Assembly: GCA_002452555.1 (NCBI GenBank)
Contig: DKER01000045.1
Location: 13,243 to 18,851, forward strand
DNA: 5,609 nt
Origin: Fidelibacterota bacterium UBA6817
GTDB lineage: Bacteria; Fidelibacterota; Fidelibacteria; Fidelibacterales; Fidelibacteraceae
Direction: 5' to 3'
In this document: piece by piece, positions 1 through 5,609 of the stretch
Layout: every line of letters starts with the position of its first letter
How positions within the stretch are numbered: the stretch's first letter is position 1
Position numbers and translations under genes: made by a program
The notes under the pieces: model-generated
Seen by the model: the letters and a program-made list of their open reading frames with translations, nothing else
Told to the model about the DNA's origin: nothing
Database searches by the model: none

Positions 1-573
1 ATGGGCAACTATACCAAGAGTAACCCATATATCATCTCGTGAAAAATATGAAATACCAGTTACTGCAGTATGGCCGCTCAATACTCTTATCATCTCCCAT
101 GTCTCCCCATCCCAGTGTGCGGCATTGTAGATGGAATCCCCTTTTTTGATATATCCCACAACCCAGATATTGTTTTCATCCACAATGGCCACATCATTGA
201 GGGTTGACCCGGCATCTCCCAGCGTTTCCACGGTCCATGTAAAATCATGGCTGGTGGTATCCAGCGTGGTAACGGCGACGGGATCGGACCGGTCTTTGTC
301 CCGGCCGTCTTTCATATAGGTTATGTGATAGGTATAAACCGCTGCCGGCAGAAGTCCCGTATCCCGGATATAACCGCTTTGTCCGCTGAGTGTCTCTGTT
401 ACCACCAGACTGTCATCCCGGTAGAGTCCGCAGGTCCACGTTTCCGGCACCCCGGAAGCCGTCACCCGGAATGTGGCTTCCACACACACCACATCCACCG
501 CTTCGAGCACCAGTCCGTAATCCTCCGGCTCCGGGCTGAAACAGGCGGTGATGAGGTAGGGGAGAAGACAGAA
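1..573 (-). pseudogene. 5'-disrupted, left-truncated lipoprotein-like gene (FnIII plus beta-propeller-like)
   Basis: Reading leftward from 573, 191 codons stay open to the window edge, so the 3' end is missing. The frame begins FCLLPYLITAC: a hydrophobic stretch ending in ITAC, a good lipobox, then acidic FSPEPEDY. This looks like the end of a lipoprotein signal peptide. Residues about 21-111 resemble a fibronectin III domain and end in VTTLDTTSHDF. Residues about 112-191 carry DENNIWVVG, AAHWDGETWE and SRDDIWV, spaced like blades of a beta-propeller; I recall similar 'DENNIWAVG...AVHWDG' surface proteins from Ignavibacteria-type genomes (memory, no search done). The oddity is the 5' end: no ATG, GTG or TTG lies between the lipobox and an in-frame TGA at 574-576, and a second stop (TAA, 595-597) separates it from the only in-frame ATG (646-648). 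The positively charged start of the signal peptide is absent, and a heptamer repeat array sits there instead. Coding is clear; calling it a pseudogene is inference, as a frameshift or sequencing indel is possible. Function unknown. Confidence 0.72.
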
Positions 574-643
574 TCAAGAATTAAGAATGAAGAATTAAGA
601 ATGATGAATGATGAATTGAATGATGAATGATGAATGATGAATT
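571..643. repeat. Heptamer-phased tandem array, GAATNAN units
   Basis: The array parses as GAATCAA, GAATTAA, GAATGAA, GAATTAA, GAATGAT, GAATGAT, then a short GAATT, three GAATGAT, and a final GAATT. The units are 7 nt except for the two 5-nt ones. Such arrays resemble the short tandemly repeated heptamers (STRR) described in cyanobacteria; similar 'GAATTAAGAATGA' runs occur between genes in many Bacteroidota-like genomes. Here it fills the divergent gap and abuts the broken 5' end of the left-hand gene. Confidence 0.85.
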
Positions 644-670
644 GACATATAACTAATAAATTGTTAAACT
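642..670 (+). promoter_or_regulatory. Candidate sigma70-type promoter for the beta-helix gene
   Basis: TTGACA at 642-647 is a perfect -35 box, followed after 17 nt by TAAACT at 665-670, which matches 4 of 6 positions of TATAAT. Transcription would start near 677, leaving about 22 nt before the ATG at 699. The -35 is formed at the junction of the last repeat unit (GAATT) and unique sequence (GACA). Bacteroidota often use a different consensus (TTTG / TAnnTTTG), so the match is suggestive only. Confidence 0.4.
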
Positions 671-685
671 ATTTTAGAGCATGAT

Positions 686-692
686 AAAGAGG
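686..692 (+). promoter_or_regulatory. Ribosome binding site deciding the start of the beta-helix gene
   Basis: AAAGAGG lies 6 nt before the ATG at 699. The in-frame ATG at 681 has no comparable site and would be almost leaderless from the predicted promoter, so 699 is preferred. Confidence 0.6.
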
Positions 693-698
693 TTTGTT

Positions 699-3600
699 AT
701 GAATAGGCAAAGAAATATCCTGATTTTAGTTGTTATGTCCGTTCTTCTATGGATATCCGTGACGCATGGAGCCGTGACCCTGGACCGGGCGGAGCATATT
801 GTAACTGAAAATCGGGATTTTACTGTGGATTATGGTCAGTTTGACGGAAACCGGATCTGCACGTGGACCAGCAATGTGGGGGACTGGGTTTCGTATCGGG
901 CCACATCGTATCCCGGCATGGAATGGCCGAAAGGTACCGGAATATCGAATGTGTTCCAGTCCGGACTCTTTCTGGTAAGCGGACAGACAAAGGAAAAGGA
1001 TTCCCTTACATTCCGCGAGGATAACCGGACGGCGGTAGTCGGGTTCTTTTCACAGTTTCAGCCCGGACAGATTCTCTATTTTGATACATTAAACCAGGTT
1101 GTGGTGCCTGTGAGTAACTATCCTCAGGAACACTGCATCTGGAAAGCGGGAGATCCGGCAGATCCGTCTTACAGGTTGTATAAAATCAACAGGCAGGACA
1201 GCCTGTCTGCTGATTACCTGAACTGGCCGGCGGAACAGGGTGCCCCGGTGGATGAATCCGGGAAACCGCTCTTTTCAGGTGATCAGATGGTATGGAGTGT
1301 CTGCAATGATATGGATACGAGCCTTCATACGTCCACTTTGGGTGGAACCCCCATGGGTGTTGAGATACAGACGACATTATACGGATTTGACCGGAGTGAT
1401 ATATTGGGAGATGTGCTTTTTATCCGGAGCCTTGTCATCAACAAATCGGATAACCACTATAAAGAGATGTATGCCGGTATCTGGACGGATCCTGATATGG
1501 GTGATGCATTAGATGATCTTGCCGGTGTGGATACAAGTCAGGTTATGGGATATTGTTATAACGCATATCCCGAGGACAGAGGATATGGTTTAACACCCCC
1601 GGCAGTAGGATTTACATTTCTTCAAAGGCCTCAGGTGCAAAGCCCCGAAGACACTGCAAGCTGGTCCGGGAAACTCCGACCGGGCTGGAGAGAAGCGGAT
1701 TTGTCCGGATTTATCGTTCTAAAAGGATCACCGACTCTTGACCAGGATCCTCACAATACGAAAGAGGCATATCATGTTGTCCGGGGATTGAAAAAAGGGG
1801 GAGGATCATGGATTGATCCGACGACGGGTGAACCGACCCGTTTTCATTACACCGGTGATCCGGTCACGGGAGAGGGATGGCTGAATATTACGGAAGTTCC
1901 GCCGGGAGACCGACGATTCCTGTTCAGTGCAGGTCCTTTTGAAATGGCACCCTGTGATACCCAGGAGATTGTGACGGCCATCATCGTTGCCCAGGGACAC
2001 AACCATATCCGTTCCGTGGCGGCCCTGCGTTTTGCAAATGAATATGTCCAAAAGCTGTTTGATGCTCAATTTGATTTTAGCTCCTTGTCCCTTGCCGGTG
2101 ATTACTACATTCCCCAGGGAGAACATGAACAGGGATTCGGGGACCTGGCTGCGGCCATCAGCGCTGTGAACGGGACGGGTTTGTCCGCTCCGGTAAGACT
2201 ACTGATTGACGGGTCCTTATTGACTGATGAAATCTATCCCGTTCATCTTGAACGCCCTGATCTGACAGAATTCACATCTCTGACTATCATGCCTGTTCCG
2301 GAAACATCTCCTGAAATACTCCTCATGGGCGAGGCAGGATTTGATATTCAAAACACCTCATGGGTGACCCTTGACGGATTCGGAGGTGACAGTTCCGCCA
2401 TGACTTTCAGGCTGCAGGATGAAACGGGCGCTGCGGTGATCCGTATTGTGGATGACTGCGAAAATATTACCATTCGAAACCTGAGTGTCCAATATGAATC
2501 TGCAGCATTCACATCCCGGGGAATCCTCATAGACAGAAACAGCACATCCACTGTATCTCCTCAAAGGATCACGTTGGAAAAGAACACCATCGGGACTGAA
2601 GAAAAGACATTTACCGATGCCATTGCTATTTGGGGAAATGACCTGAGTCTGCCAGTCAGCAATGTGTGTGTAAGAGATAACCTGATCTATGCCGGAAGGC
2701 GGGGAATCACTACCTATTACATACAAGATAACGAATATACGGGCAATATGATATATGTCACCGGTCAGCATGTCAATAATGCATGGCATGGAGGGATTTA
2801 TGTATGTGGTGGCGTAGGGACTATTAATGTACACGGCAATAAAATCTCCGGTCTTGCCGTAAACGGGACAGGGTATGCCGGTGGAATTTTACTCAATGCC
2901 AGTGTAAATGAAGTGAACGTCTATAACAATTTCATAGCGGCCAATCTGACGAATGCCGGTATAAATACAACAAACAATGTTTATGGCATTGTGATCAACA
3001 ATCCTTCTGCCGGAAATCCGGTAAATGTCATGCATAATACCATTTACCTGCCGGAAACAGAGCTCACCGGGCGTCATGCCGGTCTGGGCTGGGAACGGGA
3101 TACACAAGAGGCCACAACGGTGAATTTTGTCAACAATATCGTTGTCAATGAACAGAATCTGGAAAATTCTTATGGAATTTACTGGCCCTGGACTTCAGGA
3201 CTGTATTGGAGTGACTACAACAATATTTATGTATCCGGATCCAATGCCAGTACCGGTTACTGGGGTTCTGCGGTGCAAAAAACACTCACCGACTGGCAAT
3301 CTGCCACGAATAAGGATGAACACTCGGTGGCTGTTCCGGTGGAATTTGTATCCATAACGGATCTTCATATCACCGGGTCTTCGGATGGGGATGAGAACCT
3401 GGCAGGCATCCCGGTTGAGTGGATTTCGGAAGACATTGACGGAAATCCCCGGGATGCAGATCATCCCTATAAAGGTGCCCATGAAGGCAGCACCCTTGTT
3501 ATCAGCCATATTAAAGAGAATTTACTGCCTGAGAGCTATAAGCTGGGTCAAAATTACCCCAATCCCTTTAATCCAGTGACAACTATTCCTCTGGCCATGC

Positions 3601-3794
3601 CGAAATCCGGAGAAGTACATCTGGTGCTATATGACCTTACAGGCCGGCTGGTTCAGGATATTTACAGGGGATATCTGAATGCAGGTTATCATACGTTTAC
3701 TTTTACTGTGGGGACCTTATCCAGTGGTGTGTATATTTGCCGGGTGAATGTGAATGATTTTACGGCAGCAAAGAAGATGACAATCGTTAAGTGA
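699..3794 (+). CDS. Secreted right-handed beta-helix protein with T9SS type A sorting domain
   Basis: 1031 residues from the ATG at 699; an upstream in-frame ATG at 681 adds six codons but lacks a ribosome site. Order of parts: Sec signal peptide (residues 1 to about 24, basic start, hydrophobic core ILILVVMSVLLWI, ending THGA). Then a long N-terminal region with NWPAEQGAPVD (175-184), GDQMVW (194-199) and WTDPDMGDALDDLAG (262-276), a pattern I recall from other T9SS-tagged secreted proteins. Next, a parallel beta-helix of about residues 530-860, seen as rungs such as NITIRN, RITLEKNTI, TINVHGNKI, EVNVYNNFI, PVNVMHNTI and TVNFVNNIV. The helix closes with SDYNNIY (838-844), TLTDWQSATNKDEHS and DIDGNPRD (912-919). 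Residues about 945-1031 are the sorting domain (NYPNPFNPVT from 952; LNAGYHTF; SSGVYICRV; KKMTIVK). By family knowledge it crosses the outer membrane by T9SS and loses this tag. Beta-helices often bind or cut polysaccharide, but I see no catalytic set, so no activity is assigned. It probably leads an operon with the gene 29 nt downstream. Confidence 0.93.
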   Translation: MNRQRNILILVVMSVLLWISVTHGAVTLDRAEHIVTENRDFTVDYGQFDGNRICTWTSNVGDWVSYRATSYPGMEWPKGTGISNVFQSGLFLVSGQTKEKDSLTFREDNRTAVVGFFSQFQPGQILYFDTLNQVVVPVSNYPQEHCIWKAGDPADPSYRLYKINRQDSLSADYLNWPAEQGAPVDESGKPLFSGDQMVWSVCNDMDTSLHTSTLGGTPMGVEIQTTLYGFDRSDILGDVLFIRSLVINKSDNHYKEMYAGIWTDPDMGDALDDLAGVDTSQVMGYCYNAYPEDRGYGLTPPAVGFTFLQRPQVQSPEDTASWSGKLRPGWREADLSGFIVLKGSPTLDQDPHNTKEAYHVVRGLKKGGGSWIDPTTGEPTRFHYTGDPVTGEGWLNITEVPPGDRRFLFSAGPFEMAPCDTQEIVTAIIVAQGHNHIRSVAALRFANEYVQKLFDAQFDFSSLSLAGDYYIPQGEHEQGFGDLAAAISAVNGTGLSAPVRLLIDGSLLTDEIYPVHLERPDLTEFTSLTIMPVPETSPEILLMGEAGFDIQNTSWVTLDGFGGDSSAMTFRLQDETGAAVIRIVDDCENITIRNLSVQYESAAFTSRGILIDRNSTSTVSPQRITLEKNTIGTEEKTFTDAIAIWGNDLSLPVSNVCVRDNLIYAGRRGITTYYIQDNEYTGNMIYVTGQHVNNAWHGGIYVCGGVGTINVHGNKISGLAVNGTGYAGGILLNASVNEVNVYNNFIAANLTNAGINTTNNVYGIVINNPSAGNPVNVMHNTIYLPETELTGRHAGLGWERDTQEATTVNFVNNIVVNEQNLENSYGIYWPWTSGLYWSDYNNIYVSGSNASTGYWGSAVQKTLTDWQSATNKDEHSVAVPVEFVSITDLHITGSSDGDENLAGIPVEWISEDIDGNPRDADHPYKGAHEGSTLVISHIKENLLPESYKLGQNYPNPFNPVTTIPLAMPKSGEVHLVLYDLTGRLVQDIYRGYLNAGYHTFTFTVGTLSSGVYICRVNVNDFTAAKKMTIVK

Positions 3795-3810
3795 GCTAAA
3801 TTGGATTATT

Positions 3811-3814
3811 GAGG
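3811..3814 (+). promoter_or_regulatory. Ribosome binding site deciding the start of the second T9SS cargo gene
   Basis: GAGG lies 9 nt before the ATG at 3824. A longer reading frame could begin at TTG 3809, but that codon overlaps this site, so ATG 3824 is the likelier start. Confidence 0.55.
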
Positions 3815-3823
3815 ATTATAGAT

Positions 3824-5080
3824 ATGATAAGAAAAATCACAGTATCCACATTATTGATTATTAGTCTTTGTGTAATATTATTTTGTGATGATGAAAAAGC
3901 AACTAAAGAAATTGAGATATTCTTATGCACCTCTTATGACAATAGTCCTGACATAAATTATTCATTGACTAATGATTTTTATGTTGACGCTGTAAATTCA
4001 GTATGGGGTTTTTATAATTATCCTGATTCGTTTATGATTATTGATAGAAATAAAACTGGACATTTATATAACGTTCCCCATAGACCGTTAGATTATGTTA
4101 TCAATAATAACATAGAATATCAAGTCGGTTGGGATCTTGGTGAGAATGAAATTAGCAATAGCATTTATGCGAATCTTAGTGCTGGAATATATAAAATCAG
4201 TTGTTCTTTAGATAATCAAAATTATCCATATATAGATAGTATTTATATCTGTCTTGATTTACGAGAATCCCGGTATCCGTGGACGGGTGAATTTTATGAA
4301 TATAATGACTTCTATTTGTATTATGATAATGGAATATATTATTATAAATTGATAGGAGTGAACAATCCTTGTATTCAGATACCAAATCAAAGTACAATTA
4401 CCCTTAGCGAAATCTTCAATATTACAAATGGAAATAATGATTATTCAAAATTTCAGCCAACCACACCCACTAATCTTAGTATTTATTATTATCAGAACAA
4501 TCCCAAATTAGTCTGGGATTTGTCTGAGCCATCTGAAGCAGCAATATATGATGTTTATCGAAGAAAAGGAATCAACGGTACTTTTTCGTGTATAGCTTCA
4601 GGACTGTCAACAAATGAATATATAGATTATAATATTTCTTATCCAAGTTATTTAAATCCTTCCAGTTATTATTATTACAAGATTAGAGCACGGTCTGGGG
4701 ATGGACTGTTATCTTCACCTGATTATTCAAATACAGTAAGTATAAAAGGGTCCGAACCAATCATCATAGAAAAAGGCAGTAGTGAAACATCTGAAGATTG
4801 TATGTCAAATGCTCCGGAATCATTTGATATAAAATCAAATTATCCCAACCCCTTTAATCCCGTGACACATATAACCTTCGGTCTCCCGGCAGAATCCAGC
4901 GTAATTCTCACCGTTTACACTGTAACCGGAAACTTTGTGACCAACCTGGTCCATGATCGGCTTTCCGCCGGTTACCATACGGTGACCTGGGACGGTTCCG
5001 AATACAGCTCAGGAATCTATCTTGTCAGACTTGTCGCTGGTGATTTTATGAAGACGCAAAAGATGGTGTTGATGAAATAA
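3824..5080 (+). CDS. Secreted fibronectin III protein with T9SS type A sorting domain
   Basis: 418 residues from ATG 3824. The N-terminus MIRKITVSTLLIISLCVILFC is a signal peptide: basic start and hydrophobic core, ending before DDEK. Cys21 is preceded by ILF, not a proper lipobox, and there is no clear A-x-A site, so the cleavage type is unclear. Residues about 25-205 are rich in Tyr, Asn and Ile and match nothing I recognise. Residues about 212-306 look like a fibronectin III domain (PTNLSIYYY, PKLVWDLS, YDVYRRKG, SYYYYKIRARSGDG, YSNTVSI). A linker leads to the type A sorting domain at about 335-418 (NYPNPFNPVTHITF, LSAGYHTVTWDG, YSSGIYLVRLV, QKMVLMK), implying export by T9SS. The gene starts 29 nt after the beta-helix gene with no visible terminator between them, so co-transcription is likely. 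The body up to about 4810 is strongly AT-rich, while the sorting-domain part is about half GC. The cargo function is unknown. Confidence 0.9.
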   Translation: MIRKITVSTLLIISLCVILFCDDEKATKEIEIFLCTSYDNSPDINYSLTNDFYVDAVNSVWGFYNYPDSFMIIDRNKTGHLYNVPHRPLDYVINNNIEYQVGWDLGENEISNSIYANLSAGIYKISCSLDNQNYPYIDSIYICLDLRESRYPWTGEFYEYNDFYLYYDNGIYYYKLIGVNNPCIQIPNQSTITLSEIFNITNGNNDYSKFQPTTPTNLSIYYYQNNPKLVWDLSEPSEAAIYDVYRRKGINGTFSCIASGLSTNEYIDYNISYPSYLNPSSYYYYKIRARSGDGLLSSPDYSNTVSIKGSEPIIIEKGSSETSEDCMSNAPESFDIKSNYPNPFNPVTHITFGLPAESSVILTVYTVTGNFVTNLVHDRLSAGYHTVTWDGSEYSSGIYLVRLVAGDFMKTQKMVLMK

Positions 5081-5111
5081 GTCTACAGTCGACAGTCGAC
5101 AGTCGAAAGTC
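5081..5111. repeat. Heptamer tandem array, GTCNANA units
   Basis: The array begins right after the TAA stop of the FnIII gene: GTCTACA, GTCGACA, GTCGACA, GTCGAAA, then GTC. Units are 7 nt. A related stretch, TCGAAAGTCGG, recurs at 5149-5159. The repeated GTCGAC palindromes are a by-product of the unit sequence. Confidence 0.85.
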
Positions 5112-5138
5112 CCCGAACGTTATTCTGGCTTACCGGGG
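5111..5138. other. Short GC-stem hairpin candidate
   Basis: CCCCG at 5111-5115 pairs with CGGGG at 5134-5138 across an 18-nt loop, about 30 nt after the stop codon of the FnIII gene. There is no T-run after it, so it does not qualify as an intrinsic terminator. It may only slow polymerase or protect the 3' end, or may mean nothing. Confidence 0.25.
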
Positions 5139-5166
5139 CAGGCTTATATCGAAAGTCGGAAAACAG

Positions 5167-5194
5167 TAACGAGGTACGGGTATCGAGGTGCGAG
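5167..5194 (+). repeat. Heptamer array, NNNCGAG units (left arm)
   Basis: TAACGAG, GTACGGG, TATCGAG and GTGCGAG follow each other without gaps, so the units keep a 7-nt phase with a conserved CGAG half and a variable first half. It is the left arm of an inverted pair with 5242-5276; AGTAACGAG (5165-5173) is perfectly complementary to CTCGTTACT (5242-5250). Confidence 0.75.
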
Positions 5195-5241
5195 AAGAGA
5201 CGCAAGATTTCATGGTGTGGTTTAGGTTTATTGGGGAAATT

Positions 5242-5276
5242 CTCGTTACTCGGCCCTCGCTACTCGCTACTTATAC
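5242..5276 (-). repeat. Heptamer array, CTCGNNN units (right arm, inverted)
   Basis: CTCGTTA, CTCGGCC, CTCGCTA, CTCGCTA and a degenerate CTTATAC follow each other without gaps. On the minus strand these read as NNNCGAG units, the same family as the array at 5167-5194, in the opposite orientation and 47 nt away. Confidence 0.75.
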
Positions 5277-5421
5277 CAGCAGTCAGCATAAAATAACTCA
5301 GGGGCGGCATCACAACCGTCCTTTTTATTATCCTTAACCTGTCATTAAAACTCATTGTATTTCGAATATTTCTATCGATACATCCATACTCAATAAGGCT
5401 TGTAATGTAGGTCTCCCGCTG

Positions 5422-5448
5422 AAGACTCTTACTCTGTAAAAGAGTTTT
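5422..5448 (+). terminator. Weak AT-rich hairpin, possible terminator
   Basis: AAGACTCTT (5422-5430) pairs with AAGAGTTTT (5440-5448), with one G-T wobble, across a 9-nt loop. On the plus strand the stem ends in TTTTAA. The stem is AT-rich and lies about 340 nt beyond the plus-strand operon, so a termination role is uncertain. Confidence 0.25.
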
Positions 5449-5494
5449 AATGTGTGCCTGTTGCCTGTCTATAATAATTATTGTTGTCAATCAA

Positions 5495-5609
5495 TTATTC
5501 TTCCAGGAGCAAATTCATATATTGCAAGGCATTTTGTTTTATCGTCATCACATCATCCGAGATGATTTTAGGTTCCGACTCAATGATAAACCGGAGCTCA
5601 CTGATTGCT
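5495..5609 (-). CDS. C-terminal end of an unidentified protein (partial)
   Basis: Reading leftward from the window edge, 37 complete codons stay open to a TAA at 5495-5497. The sequence starts ISELRFIIESEPKIISDD after one Ala codon and ends MNLLLEE. It is charged and leucine/isoleucine-rich, and looks like one or two amphipathic helices at the end of a soluble protein. Its start and most of its length lie outside the window. I do not recognise the family. It converges on the T9SS cargo operon, so it is not part of that transcription unit. Coding is judged from amino-acid character only. Confidence 0.55.
   Translation of the reverse strand, partial: AISELRFIIESEPKIISDDVMTIKQNALQYMNLLLEE

Larger units (their letters stand above)
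5081..5494. other. Convergent intergenic region, repeat-rich left half
   Basis: This 414-nt stretch lies between the ends of two converging genes. The left half (5081-5276) is mostly heptamer-phased repeats, listed separately. The right half (about 5277-5494) is AT-rich with one weak hairpin and no convincing gene. A 76-codon minus-strand frame (5490-5260) begins with TTG and ends inside a repeat array; I do not accept it as a gene. Confidence 0.6.

Noticed and set aside
131..319. 62-codon plus-strand frame
   Set aside because: It is antisense to the same minus-strand gene, with low-complexity Ser/Thr/Val content and no ribosome site of note.
247..630. 127-codon plus-strand frame
   Set aside because: It lies antisense to the lipoprotein-like gene, whose minus-strand translation has clear domain motifs, and its C-terminus is just translated heptamer repeat.
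571..643. CRISPR-like array
   Set aside because: Units are 7 nt with no spacers; this is a plain tandem repeat.
646..648. Minus-strand ATG as start of the left-hand lipoprotein gene
   Set aside because: It is in frame, but TAA at 595-597 and TGA at 574-576 interrupt before the coding part.
2358..2834. 158-codon minus-strand frame inside the beta-helix gene
   Set aside because: It is a shadow of a strongly supported gene, and the plus-strand frame carries regular beta-helix rungs here.
3809..3811. TTG as start of the second cargo gene
   Set aside because: It overlaps the GAGG ribosome site; ATG 3824 has proper spacing and begins a typical signal peptide.
5088..5100. Two GTCGAC palindromes, possibly vector or cloning remnants
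   Set aside because: They arise from the repeat unit itself, and the surrounding sequence is ordinary genomic repeat.
5260..5490. 76-codon minus-strand frame 4 nt after the partial gene's stop
   Set aside because: It starts with TTG directly after an in-frame stop, has no recognisable motif, and ends inside the CTCGNNN array. The close spacing to the upstream gene keeps a small chance (about one in five) that it is real.

Overview
The window looks like a chromosomal piece from a bacterium of the Bacteroidota/FCB group: two adjacent genes end in type A sorting domains of the type IX secretion system (T9SS), both with the YPNPFNPVT motif. That spelling is common in Ignavibacteria, Calditrichota, KSB1 and Marinimicrobia-type lineages; the exact phylum cannot be fixed from this sequence. 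No secretion machinery, RNA gene, mobile element or CRISPR array is visible.

Layout: (1) At the left edge, on the minus strand, is the 5' part of a surface lipoprotein-like gene (fibronectin III plus beta-propeller-like repeats). It runs off the window and has no start codon: a heptanucleotide repeat array with in-frame stops occupies the place where its first codons should be. (2) A divergent gap of about 125 nt holds that array and a good promoter candidate. (3) Two plus-strand genes follow, 29 nt apart and probably co-transcribed: a 1031-residue secreted beta-helix protein and a 418-residue fibronectin III protein. Both carry an N-terminal export signal and a C-terminal T9SS tag, so both should be exported across the inner membrane, passed through the outer membrane by T9SS, and released or anchored at the surface. 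(4) A 414-nt convergent gap contains further heptamer-phased repeats, including an inverted pair. (5) At the right edge is the last 37 codons of a minus-strand gene of unknown function.

The window holds a cluster of cell-surface or secreted proteins, not an enzyme pathway. The points most worth a second look are: all intergenic repeat arrays share a 7-nt period although their units differ; one array appears to have removed the start of the lipoprotein gene; and the second T9SS cargo is a compositional mosaic, with an AT-rich body joined to a sorting domain of ordinary composition.
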